A DNA stretch of 50,233 nt, taken from Christensenellaceae bacterium (GTDB lineage Bacteria; Bacillota; Clostridia; Christensenellales; Christensenellaceae). A program made the translations under genes and the position numbers. The DNA is taken from the NCBI GenBank assembly GCA_017523755.1, contig JAFWWA010000060.1:1-50233 (forward strand), written 5' to 3'. The notes under the pieces were generated by a model. That model was not told the DNA's origin. It worked only from the letters and a program-made list of their open reading frames with translations, and did no database searches. Shown piece after piece: positions 15,276-24,333 of this stretch (its first letter is position 1; every line of letters starts with the position of its first letter).

Positions 15276-17003
15276 TTATTCCTCCTTTCCCTTCATCTGG
15301 GAATCATATACCTCGCGGTAGATGCCTCCCAGCTCCATGAGCTCTTCATGGCTGCCCTTTTCAACGATCCTTCCGTTGTCCATGACTATTATCATATCGG
15401 CATGCTCAACGGAAGATATCCTCTGGGCTATTATTATCTTTGTAGTATCAGGTATCTCCTTTGCAAAGGAAGCCTGTATAAGCGCATCAGTCCTTGTGTC
15501 CACAGCCGAAGTCGAGTCATCCATTATAAGGACCTTTGGCTTCTTTAACAGCGCTCTTGCTATGCAGAGCCTCTGCTTCTGTCCTCCCGACACATTCGTC
15601 CCGCCCTGTTCTATATGGTAATCGTATCCTCCGGGGAGCTGCCTTATGAACTCGTCAGCCTGAGCGAGTTCACACGCGTGCCTCACTTCCTCATCCGTAG
15701 CATCCATGTCGCCCCATCTTATGTTGTCGCTTATGCTTCCTGAGAACAGCACGTTCTTCTGAAGTACCACGGCGACAGAATCCCTGAGGCTTGAAAGGTC
15801 ATATTCCCTTACGTCGACCCCGCCTACCTTTACAGATCCCTCGGTAACGTCATAGAGTCTCGATATGAGCTGTATTAGAGTGGTCTTTGAGGATCCCGTT
15901 CCTCCTATGATCCCCACAGTATATCCTGACGGGATATGCAGGTCGACATTTTCAAGGGCGTTCAGCTTGGATGTTTCCTTATATTTGAAGCTCACTCCCT
16001 CAAAATCGACGGAACCGTCCTTAATCTCACTTATCCCGTTCTCGGGTGAGGTGATCGACGGCTCATGATCCAGGACCTCAGTGATCCTTCTTCCAGCCTC
16101 CTGTGCCATATACAGCATGACGAATATCATCGTGACCATTATCACCGATGAAAGGATCTGCACACCGTAGGATATGAGCGATGAAAGGTTTCCTGTAGAA
16201 AGTTCGCTCCCTCCCGATGAGATTATAAGACGGGCGCCGATGTAATCGACGAGGAACATCGCGAGGTAAATGGAAAAATTAGTGATGGGTATGCCGATTA
16301 TCCTGTCGACTTTCCTGAAGTCAGCGGCTACCTGAGCCGAAGTCTTTTCGAACTTCTTCTGCTCATATTCCTCTCTTACGAAGCTCTTTACGACCCTGAT
16401 CCCCGAAACGTTCTCCTGAACTGATTCGTTCATCGCATCATATCTTTTGAATATCCTGTCAAAATACGGGATTATCCATTTGTGCGCGAAAATAAAGATA
16501 ACAGTGAGCACAGGGACCATGCAGATGAATATGAGCGACATCCTGGGCGAAACGCTCACGGTCATTATGATCGAGAAAACGATCATGAGAGGTGCCCTCA
16601 GTGCTATCCTTATTATCATCTGGAAAGCATTCTGAATGCTCGATACGTCAGATGTCAGCCTTGTTACGAGCGAGTTTGAGGAGAACCTGTCTATGTCGGC
16701 AAAGGAAAATGTCTGTATCTTGAAGAACAGGTCCTGCCTTATATTCCTTGCAAAACCTCCGCCCGCGGTCGCTGCGAGCCTTGCGGACATTGTCCCGCAG
16801 AATAGCGAACACATCGCTATGATAACGAGCATACTGCCGTATTTTATGACGGCGCTCACACCTTCCTCTGTCATCCCGTCTATCAGCTTCGACATCACGA
16901 AAGGAAGGAAGCACTCAAGAAGGGTTTCTAGAGTGATGAATATCGGCGCAAGGATGGTCTGCTTCTTGAACTCCCTTATGCACGATGCCAGTCTTCTTAT
17001 CAT
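15276..17003 (-). CDS. ABC exporter, half-transporter A (permease-ATPase fusion)
   Basis: 575 residues. Six membrane helices (~15-305) followed by an ATPase domain. Walker A reads GGTGSSKTT (Ser in place of the usual second Gly). The signature is VSGGQKQR, Walker B LIMDDSTSAVD with Asp-Asp instead of Asp-Glu, and the H-loop residue is replaced in AQRISS. The altered catalytic Glu and H-loop His mark this subunit as carrying the degenerate nucleotide site, as in heterodimeric exporters such as YheI/LmrC. The partner downstream keeps the Glu and His. No clear promoter is seen in the AT-rich 130 bp upstream. Confidence 0.9.
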   Translation of the reverse strand: MIRRLASCIREFKKQTILAPIFITLETLLECFLPFVMSKLIDGMTEEGVSAVIKYGSMLVIIAMCSLFCGTMSARLAATAGGGFARNIRQDLFFKIQTFSFADIDRFSSNSLVTRLTSDVSSIQNAFQMIIRIALRAPLMIVFSIIMTVSVSPRMSLIFICMVPVLTVIFIFAHKWIIPYFDRIFKRYDAMNESVQENVSGIRVVKSFVREEYEQKKFEKTSAQVAADFRKVDRIIGIPITNFSIYLAMFLVDYIGARLIISSGGSELSTGNLSSLISYGVQILSSVIMVTMIFVMLYMAQEAGRRITEVLDHEPSITSPENGISEIKDGSVDFEGVSFKYKETSKLNALENVDLHIPSGYTVGIIGGTGSSKTTLIQLISRLYDVTEGSVKVGGVDVREYDLSSLRDSVAVVLQKNVLFSGSISDNIRWGDMDATDEEVRHACELAQADEFIRQLPGGYDYHIEQGGTNVSGGQKQRLCIARALLKKPKVLIMDDSTSAVDTRTDALIQASFAKEIPDTTKIIIAQRISSVEHADMIIVMDNGRIVEKGSHEELMELGGIYREVYDSQMKGKEE

Positions 17004-17134
17004 TTAAATACCCCTTATATATGAAAAATATGATTACATAATAAATGCGTTCCAAATGAACATTAAACGCTTAACAATTCTACAATACTGAGGCTTCAAA
17101 ATCAAGACATAAAAAAAGAAGTTAACAGGTAATT

Positions 17135-17164
17135 AAAAAAGGACCCGGAACGTTATCCGGATCC
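17135..17164 (-). terminator. Intrinsic terminator of the DUF937 operon
   Basis: GGACCCGGA pairs with TCCGGATCC (one mismatch), loop ACGTTA, with six U on the minus strand (17135-17140). Confidence 0.75.
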
Positions 17165-17186
17165 TTCCATCGTCTTATCAGGAAAC

Positions 17187-17972
17187 TCACTTTTTGGATG
17201 TTTTCTTCTTTGCAGTCTTTTTCTTTGCAGAAGTCTTTTTCTTCTTCGGTTCTTCAACATCCTGAAGGGACTCACTGTCCCCGAAGATGTTGAGGGCAAG
17301 GTTTGCCAGTCCGCCGAGACCGCCGGAAGATGAAGAAGCATCATCGTCCTTCTTTCCTCCGAAAAGTCCGCCGAAAAGGCTTCCTAAGAGCCCGCCGCCC
17401 GAGGGCTTGGTGCTTTGAGTCTGCTGTACGGGCTGTGCCTGCTGGGTATTTCCGCCGAGCAGGTTATTGAGAAGGAGACCGCCTATACCGCTCGACTGCT
17501 GTCCGCCGCCAAGCATGCCGCCCAGAAGATCTGTCAGGGATGAACCGTCCTGATCATCGTCATCCTTGTTGTTTCCGAGCTGTGAAAGGAGCAGGGGCGC
17601 TATGAGCGCCAGTATAGTGGAAACGTTCGAAGCCGAAAGCCCGCTCTTCTTTGAAAGTGCATTGGTGGCAGCCTTCTTGTTGCCGCCCAGTATGTGCTCC
17701 ACTATCTTCTGGCCGTCTTCCTGATCCGCGTTCGAAAGGAACGATGCGATATCAGACATGTCGGCTCCCTTATGATCGTTCAAAGCCTGATTGAGTGAAA
17801 GCGCTCCTTCCTTGGACTCCGTATTGTCATGCATGTTGCCTATAAGGAGGGGAAGAGCATCTCCAAGAAGCCCGTTCACCTGCGAAGCGCTGGAGCCCGT
17901 TGCATTCGACAGGGCGTCTATACCGCCGCCCTGAAGCAGCTCCATTATGGAATTGACATTGAAATCAGCCAT
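17187..17972 (-). CDS. DUF937 protein with lysine-rich tail
   Basis: 261 residues. The N-terminal ~135 residues match DUF937 (YidB-like): MELLQGGGIDALSNATG, then LPLLIGNM, and a second repeat-like KIVEHILGGNKKAATNALSKKSGLS with LLLSQLGN. The middle (~140-230) is Gly/Gln-rich, with LLGGMLGGGQQ-type repeats and low complexity. The last ~20 residues are alternating KKKT/AKKK, histone-tail-like, which could bind nucleic acid or acidic surfaces. No signal peptide. It follows the membrane protein gene by 5 bp, so it is co-expressed, and the basic tail may match that protein's acidic N-terminus (inference). The function of DUF937 is unknown. Confidence 0.85.
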   Translation of the reverse strand: MADFNVNSIMELLQGGGIDALSNATGSSASQVNGLLGDALPLLIGNMHDNTESKEGALSLNQALNDHKGADMSDIASFLSNADQEDGQKIVEHILGGNKKAATNALSKKSGLSASNVSTILALIAPLLLSQLGNNKDDDDQDGSSLTDLLGGMLGGGQQSSGIGGLLLNNLLGGNTQQAQPVQQTQSTKPSGGGLLGSLFGGLFGGKKDDDASSSSGGLGGLANLALNIFGDSESLQDVEEPKKKKTSAKKKTAKKKTSKK

Positions 17973-17977
17973 TTTTA

Positions 17978-18868
17978 TTAATCTCCCGCCTGAAGAGCGA
18001 CGTCCTCGCTCACTTCCTCTACGTTGATGCCTGTCATATCGGTGCCTTCGGCTTCAGCTCTTCTTGCGCAGAAGAAGCATACCTCAGCGCGTCCGTTGTC
18101 GATTGCCGCCGTAACGGAACCGTCGTACAGCGTTGCCGAATTCGTAAGAGCCTGGCAGTCGTCGTAGAGATGATACTTGTGTCCGAAAGCTGTCCAGTAT
18201 ACAGTGCCTGTCAGCGTGCTTTCAGCCTGAGCCTTCTCCTCTGCCGATATCGGGTTCCAGTCTGCCGAAAGCAGTCCGGCTCCGAGCATAGCGATTATGG
18301 CTACTACGGCAACTATCACCTTTGTTTTCTTGTCGAGCTTGTTCTTGCTCGTAAGAAGGAGGATGATAAGGGGCAGGAAGCAGATGGCTGCCATTATGAC
18401 TCCGAGCTGGGTCAGTATCACAAAGCCGACTTTATTATCCGTCTTCTTGAACGGATCCAGATGGCTGGCCTTCTTCCAGAACGATGCCGCAATGACACAG
18501 CAGATAAGGTCAAGTATGATGAATATGATCATCTGCCACATCTGATTGAGAACAGGTATATACAGCGCCTTGAAGAGTACGAGTATCGCCAGCACTTCGA
18601 AGCACAGAGCTGCCACCCAGAGGGCTATGGCTATTATCCTGTACTTCTTTGCGGTCTTTTTCTCCTCTTCCTTTGAAAGAGTATCGACAGTCTTTTTCTT
18701 TGCCTTTTTGACAGGCTTGACTTCCTCTTCGACCTCTTCTTCTACTTCTTCGATCTCTTCTTCGACGTCTTCTACGATATCTTCAGCTTCTTCGGCAGCT
18801 TTCACTGCAGCCTTTTTGGCTTTTTCACCGTCTTCGACGTGGATCGTTTTTCTTTCTTTCTTTTCCAT
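17978..18868 (-). CDS. Membrane protein with acidic N-terminus and Cys/His C-terminal module
   Basis: 296 residues. Residues ~20-50 are almost all Glu/Val/Asp (EEEIEEVEEEVEEEV), followed by a Lys-rich stretch. About four membrane helices span ~77-195. The C-terminal ~85 residues contain YHLYDDCQAL and, further on, EVCFFCARRAEAE. The His/Cys spacing is like the small metal-binding modules that follow an 'H..C..L' motif, so zinc binding is plausible. I do not recognise a named family. It leads a two-gene operon with the DUF937 protein from a strong promoter (18920-18948). Confidence 0.7.
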   Translation of the reverse strand: MEKKERKTIHVEDGEKAKKAAVKAAEEAEDIVEDVEEEIEEVEEEVEEEVKPVKKAKKKTVDTLSKEEEKKTAKKYRIIAIALWVAALCFEVLAILVLFKALYIPVLNQMWQMIIFIILDLICCVIAASFWKKASHLDPFKKTDNKVGFVILTQLGVIMAAICFLPLIILLLTSKNKLDKKTKVIVAVVAIIAMLGAGLLSADWNPISAEEKAQAESTLTGTVYWTAFGHKYHLYDDCQALTNSATLYDGSVTAAIDNGRAEVCFFCARRAEAEGTDMTGINVEEVSEDVALQAGD

Positions 18869-18919
18869 ATGATCCTTCTTTCTGTACGGATTTTTTGTCG
18901 CGTTTTGGACTATATAATG

Positions 18920-18948
18920 ATTTTAAGTCCACTACATGTGCATGTCAA
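18920..18948 (-). promoter_or_regulatory. Sigma-A promoter of the membrane protein-DUF937 operon
   Basis: Perfect TTGACA (18943-18948), 17 bp, TAAAAT (18920-18925) on the minus strand, ~50 bp upstream of the start codon. Confidence 0.75.
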
Positions 18949-18996
18949 TAAAGAAATGGTATACAAGGTATAGTTTTATGCCGTTTTTGACAACAC

Positions 18997-19028
18997 AAAA
19001 GCGGCACGCCGTTATGACATGCCGCTTT
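18997..19028 (-). terminator. Intrinsic terminator of the aminotransferase operon
   Basis: AAAGCGGCA pairs with TGCCGCTTT (18998-19006 with 19020-19028). It lies 20 bp past the aminotransferase stop. The U-rich flank on the minus strand is short (UUUUGUGUUG). Confidence 0.65.
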
Positions 19029-19047
19029 GACTTTTTCCGTACCTTTT

Positions 19048-20220
19048 TCAGGCTTTGAGCTCTTCGGTAAAAGTTTTTATCCTTGAGACAGCTTCCCTTA
19101 TGCTTTCAAGGGAAGTAGCGTATGAACATCTTATATACCCTTCGCCGTTCTTCCCAAACGCTGTTCCCGGGACGCAAGCGACGTGGTGCTTAAGAAGGAG
19201 CCTCGTGCAGAATTCCTCCGACGTCAGGCCCGACGGCGTGATGTTGGGGAACACATAGAACGCACCTTTGGGCTCATAGCACGGATAGCCCATCTCTCTT
19301 AAGCTGTCTACGAGGTATACCCTCCTTCTGTTGTAGTTCCTCAGCATATCGGTTATCTGGGAATAGTCTTTGTTCATCTCGTTTATAAGGGCTTCCTCTC
19401 CAGCCCTCTGGCTCATGATGGATGCGCAGAGCATGGAGTACTGGTGTATCTTGAGCATCGCCGCTATGACAGGCTTGGGCCCCGCAGCATATCCGAGTCT
19501 CCATCCGGTCATCGCGAATGCCTTTGAGAAGCCGTTTATGAGAAGCGTCCTGTCCTCGAAGCCCTCGGCAAAAGAGATGTGTCTCCTTCCGTATGTGAGC
19601 TCCGCATATATCTCGTCCGCGATCACGAAAAGATCATGCTTAAGAGCGATATCCTTCAGCGCACTGATATCCTCTTTGTCAAGGACAGCCCCCGTCGGAT
19701 TGTTGGGATACGGTATCACCATCAGCTTGGTCTTTTCCGTTATGAGCTTCTCTATCTCCTCCGGTTTCATCACGAAGCCGTCCTTTTCCCTTGTCGGGAC
19801 AGCTACCGGAATACCATGCGAAAATCTGACGCTCGGCTCATATGATACATACGACGGTGCCGGTATCAGCACCTCGTCACCGGGTTCAACGAGAGCCCTG
19901 AAGGCAAGGTCCAGCGCTTCGCTTGCCCCTACAGTAACAAGCATCTGGTCGATCCCGTATTCCACAGCGAACCTTTCTGAAAGATATCTTTTTATAAGCT
20001 CCCTGAGTCTTATAGTACCGCTGTTGGAAGTATAGTGCGTCTCACCGAGCTCGATCGAGTTTATCGCAGCCTGCCTTATGTTCCAGGGAGTGACGAAATC
20101 AGGCTCGCCAACGCTCATAGAGATGACGTCCTTGAGCTCGCTCGCTATGTCGAAGAATTTTCTTATGCCGGACGGCGGGACCTCTCTCACACTTGAGGCT
20201 ATAAGTTCCTCATAGTTCAC
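19048..20220 (-). CDS. PLP-dependent class I aminotransferase
   Basis: 390 residues, fold-type I. YPNNPTG at 171-177, ADEIY at 201-205 (Asp202 for the pyridine nitrogen, Tyr205), Schiff-base Lys233 in SKAFAMTGWR, and the substrate-carboxylate Arg in YIRCSYA near the end. It is close to the aspartate/aromatic (AspC/PatA-like) subgroup common in Firmicutes. The exact amino acid cannot be read from sequence. The GTG start overlaps the stop of the Lrp gene by 4 bp, so they are translationally coupled. The Lrp regulator probably controls this enzyme in response to its amino-acid substrate (inference). Confidence 0.93.
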   Translation of the reverse strand: MNYEELIASSVREVPPSGIRKFFDIASELKDVISMSVGEPDFVTPWNIRQAAINSIELGETHYTSNSGTIRLRELIKRYLSERFAVEYGIDQMLVTVGASEALDLAFRALVEPGDEVLIPAPSYVSYEPSVRFSHGIPVAVPTREKDGFVMKPEEIEKLITEKTKLMVIPYPNNPTGAVLDKEDISALKDIALKHDLFVIADEIYAELTYGRRHISFAEGFEDRTLLINGFSKAFAMTGWRLGYAAGPKPVIAAMLKIHQYSMLCASIMSQRAGEEALINEMNKDYSQITDMLRNYNRRRVYLVDSLREMGYPCYEPKGAFYVFPNITPSGLTSEEFCTRLLLKHHVACVPGTAFGKNGEGYIRCSYATSLESIREAVSRIKTFTEELKA

Positions 20221-20708
20221 GGAGACACCACCAATCTGGACTGCTTGGTCTCTTTCTTCATAAGAGCTCCGTTCTCCTTGTATTTCCTCATGAGGAACGT
20301 GGTCTCAGTACTTCTCACTCCTTCAAGGACCGCCAGCTTTTCCCATACGAATTTGGATATCTCCTTCATGGTCTTGGCTTCTACCCTGATTGAGAAATCG
20401 TATCTTCCCGACATAAGATAAAGAGACCTTACCTCAGGGAACTCATAGATCCTTCTTGCGATATCCTCATATCCGAAATCGAGCTTCGGCTCGACCTTTA
20501 TCTCTATCATGGCCTCTGCGGGAGCGTCCTCACCCAGGGCTTCGGTATTGATAAGGGCTTCATACTTAAGGATGATCCTCTCCTTTTCAAGTTCACCTAT
20601 GATCCCGCTCACTTCTTCTTCAGTGATGCCGAGCATCCTGGCTATCTGGGAATGAGGTGTTAAGGCATCGTCTCTAAGTATCGCCATGATCTCTTTTTTA
20701 ATATCCAT
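20217..20708 (-). CDS. Lrp/AsnC-family transcriptional regulator
   Basis: 163 residues. An N-terminal winged helix-turn-helix (~12-55, TPHSQIARMLGITEEEVSGII) is followed by a RAM (ACT-like) sensor domain (~70-150) with the typical YLMSGRYDFSIRVEA strand. These regulators assemble as dimers to octamers and sense amino acids. It has a good -10 box upstream and is coupled to the aminotransferase downstream, its likely target. Confidence 0.92.
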   Translation of the reverse strand: MDIKKEIMAILRDDALTPHSQIARMLGITEEEVSGIIGELEKERIILKYEALINTEALGEDAPAEAMIEIKVEPKLDFGYEDIARRIYEFPEVRSLYLMSGRYDFSIRVEAKTMKEISKFVWEKLAVLEGVRSTETTFLMRKYKENGALMKKETKQSRLVVSP

Positions 20709-20754
20709 CTTGATCTCTCCAAAGCATAATATGCCGTTTCTTTTATATTATCGG

Positions 20755-20760
20755 ATTATA
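20755..20760 (-). promoter_or_regulatory. -10 box of the Lrp-aminotransferase operon
   Basis: TATAAT on the minus strand, 47 bp upstream of the ATG. No good -35 is seen, so it may depend on an activator. Confidence 0.4.
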
Positions 20761-20832
20761 CCACACAGACGTGTCTTATTCCATACGAAAACGCCCTTAT
20801 GCCAAGATGCGCCTTAAATCCTTCGATCGTTC

Positions 20833-20861
20833 TTGAACGCCTGCCGTTTCGCTGATAAACT
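20833..20861 (+). promoter_or_regulatory. Candidate promoter of the arabinofuranosidase gene
   Basis: TTGAAC (20833-20838), 17 bp, TAAACT (20856-20861), 45 bp upstream of the ATG. Confidence 0.5.
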
Positions 20862-20905
20862 GTTGGTACAGCACATACAAGTAAATATCAGGAGGAATAA
20901 CTCAT

Positions 20906-22504
20906 ATGACTATCAAAAAAGCCTCTCTCACAGTCGACAGGTCATTTAGGATCGATACCATCGACCAAAGGCTTTTCAGCGCCTTCCTTGAGCCTATAGG
21001 TCCTACCATAAGCGGAGGATACTTCAGGCCCGGACATCCGATGTCGGACGAACAGGGCTTCAGGGCAGATGTATTAAAAAGGATAAAGGAGCTCGGCATA
21101 CCCGCGATACGTCTCCCGGGCGGAAACTTCGTATCAGGATATGACTGGAGGGACTCGATAGGTCCACTTGACAAGCGGAAAGCCTTCCTTGACCTTGCAT
21201 GGCGTCAGATCGATACGAACCGTTTCGGGCTCGACGAGTACATGGACTGGTGCCGTAAGGCAGGTTCCGATCCCATGTATACTCTCAACCTCGCAACGCT
21301 CGATCTTAAGGCATCCGCAGCCTGTGTCGAATACTGCAATCATGAAAAGGGCACATACTGGTCAGATTTAAGGCGTACCTACGGGCATGAATCCCCATAC
21401 GGGATAAAGACATGGTATCTGGGGAACGAGCCTGACGGTCCGTGGGAGATCGGCAACATGAAATCGCGTGAATACGGGAAAAAAGCCAGGGAGATGGCAA
21501 AAATGATCAAATGGATCTGCCCCGATGCCGAGACAGTCGTATGCGGATCGTCGTCTCCTCTTTTAAGGAGCTACCCGATGTGGGATGTCGAAGCCCTGGA
21601 CGAATGCTATGAACTCGTCGACTATATAGGGATACACCAGTACCATCTGGCTCCGAGAGGAGACGTTGCACAGATGATGGCAGGCAGTGAACTTATGGAG
21701 AGCTTCATAAAGACTACCATAGCGACCTGCGACCTCATACAGGCTAAATACCGCCATCCGAGGAAGATGAAGATATCGTTCGACGAATACGGGCTCGGTT
21801 TCTCAAGGGAACAGGTATTCCCGCATCACGGGCGCGGAGGACAGATCCCAAATGAAGTATTCGGGGAATTCATGCCGTCCAACTACGCTCATCCGTTCTA
21901 TGAGTTTGATCCGGAATATGATCCCGAGAAGCCCATGAAACCAAGAAGGGACGACGACGGATTCGATCCGATGATCGGAGCCATCGGAGACGCGAGTTCG
22001 CTCCTGCTGATGCTGAAGTATGCCGACAGGATAAAGATCGCCGTCATGACAGGAGGCCTCGGCTGCATAGGATATGATGACGAGAAGACCTGGCTCAGGC
22101 CGACATACTATATCTTAAGCGACCTTATAAACTACGCAAGAGGAACCGCACTCATCCCTGCGCTCGACACTCCGACCTACTCGACCGAGGGATTCAACAT
22201 CAATGACTTCCATCAGGCTCCTCCCTATGAGAAGGTCCCGTATATCCAGGCGATAGCTGTGGACAACGAAGACGGGGAACACGTGACCGTGTTCGCGATC
22301 AACAGGGCGGAAAAAGAGGACATCCCCTTTGAGATCGATGTAAGAGAGCTTGAAGGATATGAGCTTGTAAGCCATACGGTCCTTGAAACAAAAGACGGCA
22401 AGGCAGTCCCGAGGCCTTCGGCAGTCACGAAAATGTCTGACGGAAAGATAGAGACCGTCCTTAACAAGCTCAGCTGGAACGTCATCAGGCTCAGGAAAGG
22501 GTGA
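20906..22504 (+). CDS. abfA: Alpha-L-arabinofuranosidase, GH51 family
   Basis: 532 residues, slightly longer than the usual ~500. Acid/base Glu175 in WYLGNEPDGPW and nucleophile Glu294 in ISFDEYG, the two GH51 signatures. An N-terminal LPGGNFVSGYDWRD (70-83) lines the active site, and a C-terminal beta-sandwich lies at ~420-530. No signal peptide, so it acts inside the cell on imported arabino-oligosaccharides, releasing L-arabinose. ATG 20906 has AGGAGG upstream. Monocistronic, with its own promoter and a shared terminator with the convergent ABC-F gene. No arabinose pathway genes are adjacent. Confidence 0.95.
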   Translation: MTIKKASLTVDRSFRIDTIDQRLFSAFLEPIGPTISGGYFRPGHPMSDEQGFRADVLKRIKELGIPAIRLPGGNFVSGYDWRDSIGPLDKRKAFLDLAWRQIDTNRFGLDEYMDWCRKAGSDPMYTLNLATLDLKASAACVEYCNHEKGTYWSDLRRTYGHESPYGIKTWYLGNEPDGPWEIGNMKSREYGKKAREMAKMIKWICPDAETVVCGSSSPLLRSYPMWDVEALDECYELVDYIGIHQYHLAPRGDVAQMMAGSELMESFIKTTIATCDLIQAKYRHPRKMKISFDEYGLGFSREQVFPHHGRGGQIPNEVFGEFMPSNYAHPFYEFDPEYDPEKPMKPRRDDDGFDPMIGAIGDASSLLLMLKYADRIKIAVMTGGLGCIGYDDEKTWLRPTYYILSDLINYARGTALIPALDTPTYSTEGFNINDFHQAPPYEKVPYIQAIAVDNEDGEHVTVFAINRAEKEDIPFEIDVRELEGYELVSHTVLETKDGKAVPRPSAVTKMSDGKIETVLNKLSWNVIRLRKG

Positions 22505-22526
22505 TCCCGGTCATAGTCAGATAGCT

Positions 22527-22582
22527 GTAAACATGAAAAAAGGCTGCGGCAAATATATACCGCAGTCTTTTTTCATGTTTAC
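22527..22582. terminator. Bidirectional intrinsic terminator
   Basis: A 23-bp near-perfect inverted repeat (22527-22549 with 22560-22582, one G-U) around a 10-nt loop. A-runs in the left arm and T-runs in the right arm let it stop transcription from the arabinofuranosidase and from the convergent ABC-F gene. Confidence 0.85.
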
Positions 22583-22591
22583 ATGTGAAGA

Positions 22592-24130
22592 TCAGGTCTC
22601 ATGCAGGCCTTCCTTATCGAGGACAAGTACCCTGTCGGGCACCTCGGAAATATACTTTCTGTCATGTGAGATGCTTATGACAGCGCCATTGAAACCCCTG
22701 ATCATCCTCCTTATCACAGGGCCCGACAGCGGCGAGAAGTTTCTTGTCGGCTCATCAAGTATAAGGACATCGGCATCGGACAGGCTGAGCTTTAAAAGCA
22801 GCAGCTTCGCCCTCTGACCTCCCGAAAGGTCCCCTATCCTGTGTCCCATCTCATCGGCGGTGAATTTAAGGGAGCCTAAAAGCGTCATGATCTTCGTCAC
22901 TTCCTCCCTTGTTCCTGTCTTAGCCAGATAGTCGAGAGGCGTTAAGTCTCCGGGAAGCGCTTCGCCGTAATCCTGAGGCATATATTCCGTCCTTATGTCG
23001 CTCCTGCGTTTGAGTTCCTCGAATATCGCCTTTATAAGGGTGCTCTTTCCTACTCCGTTGTTACCTATGATGCAGATCTTCTCCGGTCCCTTTACGGAAA
23101 GTGAGATGTCACGAGAAAGCATTCTTCCTGTACCAGGCACTGTCAGGTTATCTATCCTTATATCCGCGACTCTTTTTCCTGCGGGGAGCGAGTGTCTGTC
23201 GTCGCTGAAGAAAAGGAGCATGGGATCCTCAGTGTCATAATATGACGCCATATCCTCTCCTTCCCTTTCAAATCTCCTCTCCATGGATTTCACGGCATGC
23301 ATCTTTTTCTTGAGGAGCCTTCCCGAATGCGGGTCCTGCCTCGATACGTTTCTCTGATCCCTCTCGACCTTCTCCTGGATACGTCTCAGCTTTTCTTCTT
23401 TTATTGCCTGCTCCCTTCTTTCGGCAAAGGCCAGCCTGTTCTGGCTGTCGATACGGTTCTCCCTGTCCGCTATATATTCCTTAAAGCCGCATCTTTTGAA
23501 AGTGAATCTGGACACCGTCTTCTTCCTTACCTGTTCTATATGCATTATGCAGGTCGCGGTGTTCTCAAGGAGCGTCTCGTCATGCGATATATAGAGTACC
23601 CCGCAGTCCGACCGGTTGATGAAATCCTCGAGCCACGAGAGAGTATCAAGGTCGAGGTCGTTCGATGGCTCGTCAAGAAGCATCATCGTGGGTCCTGCAA
23701 GCACCATCCTTAAAAGCTGCACCTTCACTTTCTCACCGCCCGACAGACTTCCCATCTTCTGATCGGAATAGCAGATATCAGGGCTTATCCCGATGCTCCT
23801 CGCGGTATCGGTTATATGCTCCTGTGACATTTCAAGAAAGCCGGGATCATCGGCAAAAAACTCATAAACGCTCATATCCCTGTATCTTTCGGGAAGCTCC
23901 TGAGGAAGATACGCCAGCCTTTCGCCGGATATCATCCTCTGTCCCCTTATATCAGCATAATCTTCTGTCAGTTCCGGGTCGAAGATCCATTTTATAAGTG
24001 TGCTCTTTCCGTCTCCTTCCTCCCCTATAAGGGCAGTCTTGTCTCCTCTGTTTATAACGAATGAGACGCTCTCAAAAAGCGTTCTGAGATCTTTCATGTG
24101 AATGACGGTAAGGTCTTTTATCTGAAGCAT
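22592..24130 (-). CDS. ABC-F ATPase, ribosome-protection type candidate
   Basis: 512 residues, no membrane helices, two ATPase domains in one chain. NBD1: Walker A GEEGDGKST (36-44), signature SLSGGEK, Walker B LLDEPSNDLDLD. NBD2: GNNGVGKST, DLSGGQR, LILDEPTRNFSPLSG, where the usual NHLD is replaced. A charged ~90-residue linker (~200-290) between them is the helical arm that reaches into the ribosome in ABC-F proteins. Length and linker fit antibiotic-resistance ABC-F proteins that dislodge drugs from the ribosome's peptidyl-transferase centre. The attenuator leader upstream supports drug-inducible expression (inference). A strong GGAGGAAGG SD precedes the ATG. Confidence 0.88.
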   Translation of the reverse strand: MLQIKDLTVIHMKDLRTLFESVSFVINRGDKTALIGEEGDGKSTLIKWIFDPELTEDYADIRGQRMISGERLAYLPQELPERYRDMSVYEFFADDPGFLEMSQEHITDTARSIGISPDICYSDQKMGSLSGGEKVKVQLLRMVLAGPTMMLLDEPSNDLDLDTLSWLEDFINRSDCGVLYISHDETLLENTATCIMHIEQVRKKTVSRFTFKRCGFKEYIADRENRIDSQNRLAFAERREQAIKEEKLRRIQEKVERDQRNVSRQDPHSGRLLKKKMHAVKSMERRFEREGEDMASYYDTEDPMLLFFSDDRHSLPAGKRVADIRIDNLTVPGTGRMLSRDISLSVKGPEKICIIGNNGVGKSTLIKAIFEELKRRSDIRTEYMPQDYGEALPGDLTPLDYLAKTGTREEVTKIMTLLGSLKFTADEMGHRIGDLSGGQRAKLLLLKLSLSDADVLILDEPTRNFSPLSGPVIRRMIRGFNGAVISISHDRKYISEVPDRVLVLDKEGLHET

Positions 24131-24151
24131 AAAAATCCTTCCTCCTTAACT

Positions 24152-24275
24152 AAAAAAGCCTTTTTCCGCTTATGGAAAACAGGCTGTGCACAAAAAAGAG
24201 GCATTAGACTGCAAATGACCTTAAGCGGAAACTGAGGATACATATTATCATGTATCCTTATCTCTAAATGTTCCG
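24152..24275 (-). promoter_or_regulatory. Transcription attenuator leader of the ABC-F gene
   Basis: Read on the minus strand. (1) A terminator directly before the SD: AGCCTGTTTTCC pairs with GGAAAAAGGCT (one bulged G), then six U (24152-24185). (2) An antiterminator: TTTCCGCTTA (24222-24231) is a perfect 10-base complement of TAAGCGGAAA (24163-24172), which lies in the terminator's loop and right arm. (3) An upstream hairpin: AGGATACAT (24250-24258) with ATGTATCCT (24235-24243), extended by CGGAA (24271-24275) with TTCCG (24226-24230). That extension would sequester the antiterminator strand. Pairings 1/2 and 2/3 are mutually exclusive. A ribosome stalled on the three-codon leader ORF just upstream would open pairing 3 and switch the gene on. 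Confidence 0.75.
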
Positions 24276-24286
24276 TTAAAAGATCA

Positions 24287-24298
24287 TCAGTTGCGCAT
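24287..24298 (-). CDS. Three-codon leader ORF (Met-Arg-Asn-stop) of the ABC-F attenuator
   Basis: ATG CGC AAC TGA on the minus strand, with GGAGG (24304-24308) five bases upstream. The stop lies 12 nt before the CGGAA arm of the upstream hairpin, a suitable distance for a stalled ribosome to disrupt it. Another tiny frame, ATG ATC TTT TAA, overlaps its stop but has no SD of its own. Confidence 0.6.
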   Translation of the reverse strand: MRN

Positions 24299-24333
24299 CC
24301 CGGCCTCCGTCATTTATCAGTTATTTCAACATG

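Noticed and set aside
13359..17003. Two independent multidrug pumps
   Set aside because: Subunit A has a degenerate Walker B (Asp-Asp) and H-loop while subunit B is intact, and the genes are 3 bp apart. This is a heterodimer.
22527..22582. Long inverted repeat as an insertion-sequence end or MITE
   Set aside because: Loop length, A/T runs at both ends and position between convergent stops fit a bidirectional terminator. There is no target-site duplication or second copy.
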